NCBI GenBank assembly: GCA_041191165.1 | Contig: JBEEPJ010000037.1 | Location: 1 to 13,395, forward strand | DNA length: 13,395 nucleotides | Direction of reading: 5' to 3' | Origin: CAMCYM01 sp041191165 | Lineage (GTDB): Bacteria > Bacteroidota > Bacteroidia > Flavobacteriales_D > Sanyastnellaceae | Shown here: one piece after another, positions 1-8,400 of the stretch | Position numbering within the stretch: the first letter of the stretch is position 1 | How the letters are laid out: the number at the start of each line of letters is the position of its first letter | Notes under the pieces: model-generated | Told to the model about the DNA's origin: nothing | The model's input: only the letters and a program-made list of their open reading frames with translations | The model's database searches: none | Position numbers and translations under genes: made by a program

Positions 1-338
1 CTTCCGTTCAAGAATCGCTGGGCATGTGGCAATACGACCGAGCGACAGGTCAGGTGATTATCACGGAAACCACCGGCCGCAAGCCCGTGTCGTCGCACTG
101 GTATATCACCTCCACGAATGCGCTCGGAGCCACCCTCGTCCGGGGCGGGAGCCATCAAGATCAACCGGCTTTGTTGCGCTGGAACATCGAGCGCCTACCC
201 GGTCAGCTGCGCCTGAGCCATGCCGTCAATCGCGGAGATGGAAAGTGGGTGGAATCCCACGCCTTCATCCTCGAGGACGTGGAGGTCAACGCCGCCCCGT
301 CCAGCCCACGGCCACGGCAGAACGCGCCGCAACCGTAA
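1..338 (+). CDS. C-terminal part of an unrecognised protein (5' end outside window)
   Basis: The reading frame with codons starting at base 3 is open from the left edge to a TAA at 336-338, so this is the tail of a longer gene. The first internal ATG is at 24, but open, protein-like sequence precedes it (SVQESLG), so that ATG is probably not the start. The roughly 110 visible residues have ordinary composition, with alternating hydrophobic and polar residues suggesting beta strands (for example QVIITETTG and SHWYITSTN). I do not recognise a family and see no catalytic motif. The last 16 or so residues (NAAPSSPRPRQNAPQP) are rich in Pro, Arg and Ala and lie opposite the 3' end of the convergent GH13 gene. 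They may be a run-on tail rather than part of the folded domain. The other plus frame here is Arg/Pro-rich and looks like a shadow. Function unknown. Confidence 0.6.
   Translation, partial: SVQESLGMWQYDRATGQVIITETTGRKPVSSHWYITSTNALGATLVRGGSHQDQPALLRWNIERLPGQLRLSHAVNRGDGKWVESHAFILEDVEVNAAPSSPRPRQNAPQP
286..338. other. 53-base tail-to-tail overlap of convergent genes
   Basis: The minus-strand GH13 gene stops at 286-288 (TGA on its strand), while the plus-strand gene stops at 336-338 (TAA). Their 3' ends therefore encode each other's antisense. No hairpin terminator for either gene is visible in or near the overlap. Confidence 0.6.
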
Positions 339-2700
339 CCCTTTCTCCGGCCACCTGCCCTTCGCCTGCGAGCAACATTTCCGGTCGCAATGAAGGCCGT
401 TTCTCACTGGGAATAAGCGTGAGGGTTACCGCGTTGGGACGCTTGTTGATCCAGATGATGGTGTGTTCGTCCAAGTAGTCCCGCTCGATGACCAGAATGC
501 CGGGTTCTGGACTGGAGTATCGGGTGCTGCCATAGAGCATGCTCATCCGGCTCCGGCGCAACTTCGCCCAGGCCGACACCCACTCACGCGTCTTGCGCTC
601 TTGCGCATTGAGATTCTCAAAGCGCATCATCCTGCGGTTGTCGGGATCATTGCCGCCCACATCTGCAATCTCATCCCCCTGGTAAATGCAGGGAATCCCG
701 GGCACAGCGAACAAGTAGGCCTGCAACATGCGCATCCGCTCGTAGCCCACATCGCCGGCGTGTTGGATGTCCCGCGTCCAGCCCGCGAGCTTCATGTCTT
801 CCCCGAAGGTCAAACTCCCATCCGCCAGCGAGGTGAACCGCGGTCGGTCTTGATTCCCGGTGATATTCCCCATCAAATGGTGCGCCCCGTAGTAGGAACT
901 GCTTTCCTCCGCAATCCGCACCAGGTCTTCAAATGGGGCGTCTTCCTGCGCAAACGCTGCGACCATCGCGTCATAGTGATTGAAGTCGAATTGGGCATCC
1001 AACATCCCCGGGGTGATGTAACTCTTGATGAGCGATGGACTGCCGTAAGTCTCACCGATTTGGAAAATGGGACGCTGCTGCTCCATTTGCACACTGCGGA
1101 TTTTCCGGGTCAAGGTCCTCCAGAATATCTCCGGAATGTGCTTCGTGGCATCGTGGCGAAAACCGTCGACGGGCGTGTTCACCACCCACCACAATGCGCT
1201 GTCGGTCATGGTCTCGTACACCACCTCCCGCTCCAAATCCAAGGTGGGCATAAAGGTGTCAAACCAGGTGGTCAGCCGGTATTCATCCCAACGTTCCGTA
1301 TTGAGGGTGCCATCGGGGAGATAGAGTTCCGTGGCCCAATCGGGATGCGCCTGATAAATCGGGTGTTCTTCGTGCACGTGGTTGGCCACGTAGTCCAGCA
1401 GAACATTGTTCCCCCGCGCATGGGCCTCGTCGAGCAGGGCTTTCCATTCCTCCATGTTTCCGAACCGGTGGTCGACCACGGTCGAGCGGATGGGCCAGTA
1501 CCCGTGGTAACCGCTGAACTTGCTGGTTAGGGTGGTTTGCGGGTTTTTCCAGAGTCCGTAGGCGCCTTCCGGATTTTGGGTGATAGGGGAAAGCCAAACC
1601 GTGTTCATCCCCAACTGGTCGAAGTACCCGTTGCCCAATGCCTTTCGCACCCCTGCCAGGTCCCCCCCTTGGTGGTTTGCCTTTGGGTGGATAGCGGGGT
1701 CGTTCACCGGAGCATCGTTTTCGGGGTCGCCGTTGAGAAAGCGATCGACCATGAGGAAATACATGATCTGGGTGTGCGGATCGTACCGGGTCAGGTCGCC
1801 GGCATCGGTCACCGGCACCCCGCGTTCCAGGGGAATCAGGACTTCTGCACTCCGCTGGCGTGTGGTTACGGCCCAAATCCGCAAATGGGAACGCCTCCCT
1901 TCCCGGGTCTCCGGGGGGAGCAAAAGCCCTGAGGTGCCAGAGGCATCCAATTGGGCCAGCGCGAGCAATCGGTTGTTCCAATAGGCCACCAACACAGATC
2001 CCGGCGTACCCTGGCACCGAATGATGACGCTGTCTCCTCGCTGTTCAAATCCCGTGGCTTCGATCACCGGGGCAGCCTCGGCAGACCCCACACGGTAGAG
2101 CGAGTTGAAGCCTCCCAAGCCGTTGGGCGCTCGTTCCTCCGCGTACTCATCGAGTTGTTCCTGTCCATCGACCACCAGGAGGTACGGGTGAACGCCCTGG
2201 GGCAGGATCCATTCTTCTTCCCATCCGCGGCTGGTTTTGCGCAGGGGCGCTCCTGGGGTCCATCCATTGTGCGCGGCCTTTACCCGCACCTCGCGGGCAC
2301 GGGGGGCACCTTCATACCGAAAGGTCACCCGTTCCAGCCGGGTGGGAACCACGGGCAATTCCGTGTGCTTCCCTCCGGACCAGAATGCCAATAACCCCAT
2401 GCCCAATCCCGGTTGCTTCCGCAGCACGACATGCCCCTTCTCCGCGGGTCCCGGCAGAATTTGCAGATGCTCTGTGCCTTCCCATAAGACGGAATCGGGC
2501 TGCTCTTCGCCCGGGAAGTAATCGTCTATGATCACCACGGTGGAATCCAACCCCATTTCCAATGGGGGCCACGGCAAGGCCGACGAGAAATCCCAATCGG
2601 GCGCTGCAGCGGGCTTTCCAGAAGACTGGCAGCCCCAACTCCCCATCGTGGCCATAGCGACCAAGCCGGCATACATCCCAGCGGGAAAGACGCGATTCAT
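286..2700 (-). CDS. GH13 alpha-amylase-family lipoprotein
   Basis: An 804-residue glycoside hydrolase family 13 enzyme that should cleave (or transglycosylate) alpha-glucans or maltodextrins. The ATG at 2700 is chosen over an in-frame TTG at 2718 because it opens a lipoprotein signal peptide, with the lipid-accepting Cys at residue 24 (GSWGC). Residues about 35-305 form two or three beta-rich N-terminal modules, one with a CBM48-like AHNGW motif near 143. The catalytic barrel starts near 309 with the VDRFLNGDPEND calcium/substrate motif. Conserved regions visible: I, DYVANHV (D436-V442); II, GFRHDATKH (nucleophile D517); III, QIGETYG (acid/base E550); IV, GNQDRPR (D618). A C-terminal beta domain follows (about 700-804). 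Region IV has Gln where most GH13 enzymes have His. The gene is last in the sus-like operon, 8 bases after the previous stop, in the place of SusG or SusA. Exact substrate and facing (surface or periplasm) cannot be read from sequence. The GH13 assignment is very secure. Confidence 0.95.
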   Translation of the reverse strand: MNRVFPAGMYAGLVAMATMGSWGCQSSGKPAAAPDWDFSSALPWPPLEMGLDSTVVIIDDYFPGEEQPDSVLWEGTEHLQILPGPAEKGHVVLRKQPGLGMGLLAFWSGGKHTELPVVPTRLERVTFRYEGAPRAREVRVKAAHNGWTPGAPLRKTSRGWEEEWILPQGVHPYLLVVDGQEQLDEYAEERAPNGLGGFNSLYRVGSAEAAPVIEATGFEQRGDSVIIRCQGTPGSVLVAYWNNRLLALAQLDASGTSGLLLPPETREGRRSHLRIWAVTTRQRSAEVLIPLERGVPVTDAGDLTRYDPHTQIMYFLMVDRFLNGDPENDAPVNDPAIHPKANHQGGDLAGVRKALGNGYFDQLGMNTVWLSPITQNPEGAYGLWKNPQTTLTSKFSGYHGYWPIRSTVVDHRFGNMEEWKALLDEAHARGNNVLLDYVANHVHEEHPIYQAHPDWATELYLPDGTLNTERWDEYRLTTWFDTFMPTLDLEREVVYETMTDSALWWVVNTPVDGFRHDATKHIPEIFWRTLTRKIRSVQMEQQRPIFQIGETYGSPSLIKSYITPGMLDAQFDFNHYDAMVAAFAQEDAPFEDLVRIAEESSSYYGAHHLMGNITGNQDRPRFTSLADGSLTFGEDMKLAGWTRDIQHAGDVGYERMRMLQAYLFAVPGIPCIYQGDEIADVGGNDPDNRRMMRFENLNAQERKTREWVSAWAKLRRSRMSMLYGSTRYSSPEPGILVIERDYLDEHTIIWINKRPNAVTLTLIPSEKRPSLRPEMLLAGEGQVAGERVTVAARSAVAVGWTGRR

Positions 2701-2708
2701 GCGCAAGT

Positions 2709-3572
2709 TTACTGACAATCCAGGAGCGAGATGATTTCGAAAGGAGGCGGGCCGGGGGGATAAGTATGACCGGAGCGGACGACGTAGTAATAGATTTGTT
2801 CAATCTGCTCGCCCGGTTGCAGCTGGTCGGCAAACAGATCCTCTGGGATGAACGTGAGCCGGAACTTGTTGCCATCGGGTAGTTTCTTCATCCTGAGCGC
2901 CGGCGTGTTCAACACTTCGCCCAACGGAGCCACTTCATAGGTCGTGAAGTCGTCGACCTTGCCCAGGATGTAGAGATAACACTCCTCATCGCCCATGTTT
3001 TGGAGACCGGGATAGGCGATCTCCTTGTCATTGTCGTAAGTGATGCTCACGAAATCGCTGGGCGCTCGCAGTTCGGGAAACACGCACATCCGTGCACTGC
3101 AGAGCTGGGGAATGATGTCGATGTGGATGTCTTCCGTCTTCGCTTCTCCATTGAAACCCGGAATGCTGTTCCCGTTTTGAAGCTTCGCGAGACAGCTTAT
3201 ACCCCGGGAGAACAGTGCGGGTCCATCGACTCCGTAGTAGGCGGTGGGAACGAAGGTGATGGAGTATAACTTGGGCCCAACCTTGGTCATGAGCTGATGC
3301 GCGGCGGAATTGTCCCAGTTCCCGTTGCCTGCAGCCGGGTCCGAAGGCTGCCAGGTCCAGATGTAAACCGCCGTGTCAGGGAAGGCGTCCAAGATGGCAC
3401 CCAACCCGCTGTTTTGGACACCGTCCTCACACTGATTGACATCGATAAAAAGGGTGACCTCTGCATTCGCATCGGTCGGGGAGGGGAGGACATAGGCTTT
3501 TTGCGCCAGAACGGGCAAGGAGGGAACCAGTCCCGCCAATGCGATTCCCATCAGGTAGAGGGTGTTTTTCAT
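2709..3572 (-). CDS. secreted two-module protein, SusE/SusF-position candidate glycan-binding protein
   Basis: A 287-residue protein with a standard Sec signal peptide (residues 1-23, cleavage probably VLA|QKAY) and no lipobox. It appears to contain two related beta-sandwich modules, about 24-155 and 156-287. Each has a V-x-L/I-x-[FY] opening strand, a central VYIW or CYLYIL strand, a K-[LF] turn with ITFVP (105-109) or LTFIP (239-243), and a closing strand. The second module's PGEQIEQIYYYVVR strongly resembles PGEQIESLALVFR in the N-terminal module of the T9SS amylase at 8673-11507. That module resembles the DUF4961-type domains found in Bacteroidota alpha-glucan loci (from memory, not searched). 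Six Cys in the mature part (48, 127, 158, 163, 198, 286) could form disulfides. Its ATG overlaps the stop of the preceding gene as ATGA, implying translational coupling. The starch-binding role is inferred from position and module similarity. No catalytic residues are evident, and there is no T9SS sorting domain. Confidence 0.85.
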   Translation of the reverse strand: MKNTLYLMGIALAGLVPSLPVLAQKAYVLPSPTDANAEVTLFIDVNQCEDGVQNSGLGAILDAFPDTAVYIWTWQPSDPAAGNGNWDNSAAHQLMTKVGPKLYSITFVPTAYYGVDGPALFSRGISCLAKLQNGNSIPGFNGEAKTEDIHIDIIPQLCSARMCVFPELRAPSDFVSITYDNDKEIAYPGLQNMGDEECYLYILGKVDDFTTYEVAPLGEVLNTPALRMKKLPDGNKFRLTFIPEDLFADQLQPGEQIEQIYYYVVRSGHTYPPGPPPFEIISLLDCQ

Positions 3573-4066
3573 GGCAGTCGATCGAAGAGGAAGGAGTAAC
3601 GCACCGTCGAAGTTCCACCGCAGGAACGCTCATATTCGATGCCCAAGCTGGTGTCAAAAGTCCGGGTCATGGCCCCCAAGTCGTACACCAGGGTGTCCGT
3701 TGGGGTGTGGAGAATCAGCTCAGAGGGATACTGATCGTCATCGAACGCCCAGGTTCCACCGGGCCCGAAGAAGTTTTTGCCCAGGGTGATGTCCACGTCA
3801 TAGGTCCGGTCGGCTGCGAAAGTGATGCGGAGCGGCTGTGTTACGCCGTCGATGTAGAACTCGCTCAAGTCGCGAACCTCTTTCACCGGACTGTTGAGAT
3901 CCTGCTGCAGGAACGCGCGCAATTCCCAGGTACCCGAGATGCCCGCGACCTTATCGAAAGGTTCGCCGATCTCACCTTCCGTCTCCGGCTTGCAACCACC
4001 GGCGAAAAAGGCCAAGCCCACGAGCCCCGCGAGCCAAAAACCAGTTTTCAAGGGACTGTATTTCAT
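3569..4066 (-). CDS. small lipocalin-like lipoprotein in sus-like operon
   Basis: A 165-residue lipoprotein. The ATG at 4066 gives a good lipoprotein signal peptide: MKYSPLK n-region, a hydrophobic stretch, then AGGC with Cys25. An ATG 12 bases upstream (4078, MFEI) is a possible alternative, and both lie just after the susD stop. A longer in-frame GTG start at 4204 would overlap susD and put a non-hydrophobic extension before the signal peptide. After Cys25 comes an acidic stretch (KPETEGEIGEPFD), which fits export to the cell surface. The mature part is beta-rich with a lipocalin-like opening (SGTWELRAFLQQD, 44-56) and a second GTW (104-106), resembling lipocalin-like families of Bacteroidota such as DUF5004 (tentative, from memory). 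It sits directly after susD, where SusE is usually encoded, and its stop overlaps the next ATG by 4 bases. A ligand-binding role is an inference; no enzyme motif is seen. Confidence 0.82.
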   Translation of the reverse strand: MKYSPLKTGFWLAGLVGLAFFAGGCKPETEGEIGEPFDKVAGISGTWELRAFLQQDLNSPVKEVRDLSEFYIDGVTQPLRITFAADRTYDVDITLGKNFFGPGGTWAFDDDQYPSELILHTPTDTLVYDLGAMTRTFDTSLGIEYERSCGGTSTVRYSFLFDRLP

Positions 4067-4085
4067 GATTTCAAACATTCGAAAG

Positions 4086-5453
4086 TTACAGGCAACCGCC
4101 TTCTTCGTTGAGCACAAAACCCGCCGCTGTGGTTTCGGAGTTGGGGAATTGCAGGGCCATCCCCGGGCAATCCCAGGCTGCTCCTCGGATGGTGATGTTC
4201 TCACCGGCCGCTCCGCGCCGCACCAGGTGATCCGTCCACCAACCCTCGCACACCGTTTCCTTTCGGAACTCGTCCCGCGCCGCGGCGAGGACTTCAGCCG
4301 CTGACGCTGACGCGGACAGGGGGAAGTTGCCCGCTCCGAAAGCCCGGTCTCGGATGTCGTTGATGTCGCCGATGGCCACAGTCAGGTCTCCACCCACCTC
4401 GGCGAGCGACTCCGCCCGCACCAGTTTCATCAACGTCAGGTGAATCACCGGCACATTGAAGTACTCCTTGCCATTGAATCGGTTGCACAGGTAGCGCCCC
4501 CCGCTGGAGGTGACCCACTGATTGCGGGCGTCCCCGGCTCCGGACAGGGAGAGGAAGAATTGAAAGTCCTCGCTGAGGGAAAGCTGCGGTGAGGGATTGT
4601 TGTCGCTGCGCAGGTTGTCGCGGAACCAGGTGCTCCGGTTGTCCTGGATTCGGCCTACAATTCCAAAAACCATCTCGGGATTGATGACATCCGCCTCAAA
4701 ACGGTCGAGGTCATCATCCATTTCATACAATCCGGAGGAAATCACCGCATCCGCGAATTGGGCGGCCGCGGGATAATCGCCCATTTGGAAATACACCATC
4801 GCCAGGAATCCCTCCGCTGCACTCTTGGTGGCATACACGCCATTGGCGGTCGGCAGGTTTTCCGCTGCGTAGGCCAAATCGTCCACAATCGCCGCATACA
4901 CATCCCCCACGCTCGACCGGGGTGCAGGCGTCTGCGAGGAGTTCAACCGCAACGGCACGCCCAGGTGGCTGTTGTCCGCTGTGTATCCGTAAGGTTGCGC
5001 GAACATCCGCACCGCGGCAAAGTGGCTGACTGCACGGACAAATCGCGCCTCGGCCTCCATTCGGGTTCGCCCGGCATCCGACAGTTCATCGACAAAGTCG
5101 AAGCGCTCGATGACCACGTTCGCCCGGTAAATCGCCCGGTACAGGTCCGAGTAGACCCCGCCGTTGATGCCCGTGAAAAACGTGGTTTCGCGGTTGTACA
5201 CAGAAGTGAAATCGAGGCTGTTGTTGGGGGCGGCGAAGTTGTCACCCCGCAGTTCATTGACCACCTGCAGCCGGCCGCCATACAAGTTGCCGAGAACGTC
5301 ATACGTGCTCACCAGGAGCCGCTGCAAGTCATCCTCCGTGCGAATGGCGTCTTCCGCGAGAATCACGTCCCCCGGTTCGAAGTCGAGCAGCCGGTCACAG
5401 GAAGCCAGCGTGCCCATCAGCCCCAATGCGAGCAAAAGGTGTTTTGTTTTCAT
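4086..5453 (-). CDS. susD: SusD/RagB-family outer-membrane nutrient-binding lipoprotein
   Basis: A 455-residue surface lipoprotein that should bind alpha-glucan oligosaccharides and act as the lid on the SusC channel encoded just upstream. The signal peptide ends in LASC with Cys19, giving a mature N-terminus CDRLLDFEPGD typical of SusD proteins. The SusD helical signature is clear: EARFVRAVSHFAAVRMF (135-151), followed by PYG, GVPLRL (165-170) and a TPR-like run (KSAAEGFLAMVYFQMGDYPAAAQFADAVI, about 210-238). The C-terminal part carries INDIRDRAF (363-371) and the REF-like segment DEFRKETVCEGWW (394-406). Length is slightly below the usual 480-600. Four Cys lie in the mature C-terminal part (323, 402, 429, 454). 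It starts 11 bases after the susC stop, with no Shine-Dalgarno sequence, as is usual in this phylum. Family assignment is secure; the starch substrate is inferred from the neighbouring GH13 genes. Confidence 0.95.
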   Translation of the reverse strand: MKTKHLLLALGLMGTLASCDRLLDFEPGDVILAEDAIRTEDDLQRLLVSTYDVLGNLYGGRLQVVNELRGDNFAAPNNSLDFTSVYNRETTFFTGINGGVYSDLYRAIYRANVVIERFDFVDELSDAGRTRMEAEARFVRAVSHFAAVRMFAQPYGYTADNSHLGVPLRLNSSQTPAPRSSVGDVYAAIVDDLAYAAENLPTANGVYATKSAAEGFLAMVYFQMGDYPAAAQFADAVISSGLYEMDDDLDRFEADVINPEMVFGIVGRIQDNRSTWFRDNLRSDNNPSPQLSLSEDFQFFLSLSGAGDARNQWVTSSGGRYLCNRFNGKEYFNVPVIHLTLMKLVRAESLAEVGGDLTVAIGDINDIRDRAFGAGNFPLSASASAAEVLAAARDEFRKETVCEGWWTDHLVRRGAAGENITIRGAAWDCPGMALQFPNSETTAAGFVLNEEGGCL

Positions 5454-5464
5454 GGGATTCCGGA

Positions 5465-8400
5465 TCAGAAGTTGGTGGACAAGCTGAAGGTGAAGGCCCG
5501 CTCCTGCGGCGGCGTGAGGTACGTCACGTTGGGGCTCATGTTGCGGTCCTGGGCGTTTTCAAAGTCCCGGACGACCTCAGGATCGAGGCCCGGGAAGTTC
5601 GTAATCGTGAACAAGTTGGTCACATTGAAGGCCAAACGGAAGGACTGGAACTGGGTCTTTCCCAAATCGAAGTCCGGCAGGTTGTAGCCCAAGGTCAGGT
5701 TGCGCAGGCGCAAATAAGAGGCGTCATAGACGAACAGGCTCGTGTTCCACCAGGGGAATCCGGACGGAAGCCCATAAGTGGTTTCGTCCAAGGTGAGGCG
5801 GGGGTACGTCGCCTCATCGCCCGGCTGGCGCCAACGGTCCAGCTTCTCGGTGCGCATGTTCCAACCCGACACCACACCCAGCTGTCGCTTGGCAGAGGAA
5901 TCGAAGATCTTGGCCCCGATGCTGAAGGTGGCCAGGGCGCTCAAATCGAATCGGCCGTAGCGGAAGCTGTTGGTCATGCCCCCGATGATGTCGGGCAGGC
6001 CATCGCCCACATACTTGCGGATGTCGTTGTTGTAGTCGAAGGTCTCGTTGCCGTTGAGGTCGAGGTAGACGGGAAGTCCCGTGGCGGGGTCCACATGGCT
6101 GTGCTCCACGAGGTAGAAGGACCCCACGGGACGGCCCACGATCACCCGGCTGTCATTCGTGCCGCCGCTGACCGCGTCCGGTGTGTAGTTGCCGATGTCC
6201 TCGAGTTCGTTGTAGTTGCGGGCGATGTTGAGATCGGTGGTCCACTCGAACTTGCCCACGAGGTTGCGGGACTTGACGGAGAACTCTACGCCGCGGTTGA
6301 GGATGGTGGCCACATTGTCCCAGAGGTTGGAGAAGCCCATGCTCGCTGGGGTGCTGACGTTCATCAATACATCTTCGGAGCGCTTGTGGTAGGCGGCGAG
6401 CTGCAATGTAATCCGGTCCTTCCATAGGCCCATTTCCACCGAGGCATCCCAGGTCTGGGAGGTTTCCCAGCGCAGGGTGGGGTTTTCCGGCTGCAACGGG
6501 AAGAGGATGGAGTCTGCCGCGTAAGTGATTCCGTTGTCGCGGGCCGAGTAGGTGCCGAAGCGGGCATAATCGGGGAGGGCGGCGTTGCCGGTTCGGCCCC
6601 AGCTGGCGCGCAACTTCAAGAAGTTCACGGACGCACTCTGGAACCAGGATTCATCCGAGATGACCCAGCCTGCAGAAACGGAGGGGAAGAAGCCGTAGCG
6701 GTTCTCCCGTCCGAAGCGCGAACTGCCATCGACCCGCGCTGTGGCCTGGAAGAAGTACCGGTCCTTGAGGGTGTAGTTCGTTCGGGCGAAGTAAGAGAGG
6801 AAGCTGTGCTGGCTGGGGTTGTTCACCGTGCGGTTTGCCGAAGCCGCCTCCTGCGAGAGGGAATCTACCTCGTAAACCGGGCCCGTCGCATTGGGGAAGA
6901 ACAGCCCGTAACCGAAGTTGTCCGTGCGCTGGAACTCGCTCCCCACCAGGAAATCGAACCGCTGGGTGTCGTCCAGTTCGTAAGCGTAATCCACCGTGGC
7001 GTTGTAGTTCCAGTTGAGGATGTAGTTCGCGTAGCGATTGGCGGTTCCGAGGTCCGTGGTGATGCTCAACGCACCGGGATTGAACTGGTCCTCGCGCAGG
7101 TGCATATAGTCAAAACCGCCGCTGGCCTTGAAGTGCAAATCGTCCGCCAACCGGTAGATCAACTGAAGGTTGCTGATGGAACGGCTCTCCGTGGTGCGCC
7201 ACTTCTTGAGTTCCCGCACAGCCACCGGATTCTTGGTTCCGCCCCATTCATCGAACCAGAGGAAGTACTCGCCAGCGCGGTGCAGGGTGTCGCCGTTGTC
7301 CCCGAGCACGTCGGCGTCGTAGCGCACCGGGTAGTAGGGGAGGGCGTTGGACATGGCATCGCCCAGTCCGCCGCTCCAAGCCGCGTCGATGCGGTTGTTG
7401 CGGCCCTGGCTGATCGAGGTGCTGCCGGTGAGGGTCAAGCGGTCGATGGGTCGGTAGTCGATGTTCATCCGTCCGCTGATCCGCTCGTAGCTGTTGCCGA
7501 GCAGGTAGCTGTGGTTGTCGTCGTAGGCGATGCCACCGTAAAAGGAATACTTCTCGGCGCCGTGCCGGACCCCGAAGCTGTGGGCGTTCTTGAGCCCTGT
7601 GCCGATGGTTTGGCCGACCCAATCCGTGTGGGTCAAGAGGGCGTTCTGGTAGGCAGCCCGCCGGGTCTCTGGATCATCGAGCGGGGAGGTCACGTTGGGA
7701 AGCCAAACATAGCCCGTCCCTCCATCGTTCTCCCACGCCTCCTGGCGCAGCCCGAGGTAGGTTTCCGTGTCGGTCATGTTGGGACGGCTGGCCGCCGTGC
7801 CCCAGCCCACCCGCGAGCTGTACTCGAAAGACGTGCCTTTGCGGCCCCGCTTGGTGGTGATCAAGATGACCCCGTTCGCACCCCGTGATCCGTAAATCCC
7901 GGTCGCTGCGGCGTCCTTGAGGATTTCCACCGACTCGATGTCGTTGGGGTTGATGGAGGCGAGGGGGTTGTTGTTCATGGCCCCGCTGTTGCCCCGCAGG
8001 AAGTACTCCTGGGTGATGGGAATGCCATCGACCACATACAGGGGGTCACCTCCGGCGGAAATCGAAGCGACGCCCCGAACGCGCACCAATGAACCCGCCC
8101 CCGCCACGCCGGAGGACTGACTTACTTGGACCCCCGCGGCCTGCCCCTGCAAGGCTGCCTCGAAGGACGGTGTCTGGATGGCCGTGATCTGCTTGGCGTC
8201 CACTTGGGCGATGGAACCCGTCACCGCCACGCGGCGCTGCACCCCGTAACCGACGACCACGACGTCGCCGATGGCCACTGCGTCCTCTTTGAGCACGACG
8301 TCCACGGTCAGGGTTTGGCCTGCGGTCAGTTCGACCGTTCGGCGTTGCTTGACATAGCCGATGAAACTGAACTCGAGGGTGTGACTGCCCGGCGTGAGTT

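Noticed and set aside
463..1530. Long plus-strand open frame (355 residues) opposite the GH13 lipoprotein gene
   Set aside because: It is antisense to unmistakable GH13 motifs, has His/Arg/Val-rich shadow composition and shows no domain.
2698..2718. Upstream TTG start for the GH13 lipoprotein
   Set aside because: It would overlap the previous gene's stop and place six residues before a good lipoprotein signal peptide; ATG at 2700 is better.
4067..4204. Upstream GTG start for the lipocalin-like lipoprotein
   Set aside because: The extension overlaps susD, is Pro/Arg/Ser-rich and would bury the lipoprotein signal about 46 residues in.
4758..6427. Two overlapping plus-strand open frames (309 and 333 residues) opposite susD and susC
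   Set aside because: Both are antisense to well-supported family signatures. They arise from GC-rich codon bias and have no recognisable protein features.
6806..7888. Plus-strand open frame of 360 residues inside susC
   Set aside because: Its Val/Gly/Ala-rich shadow composition mirrors the barrel codons of susC. It shows no start context or motif.
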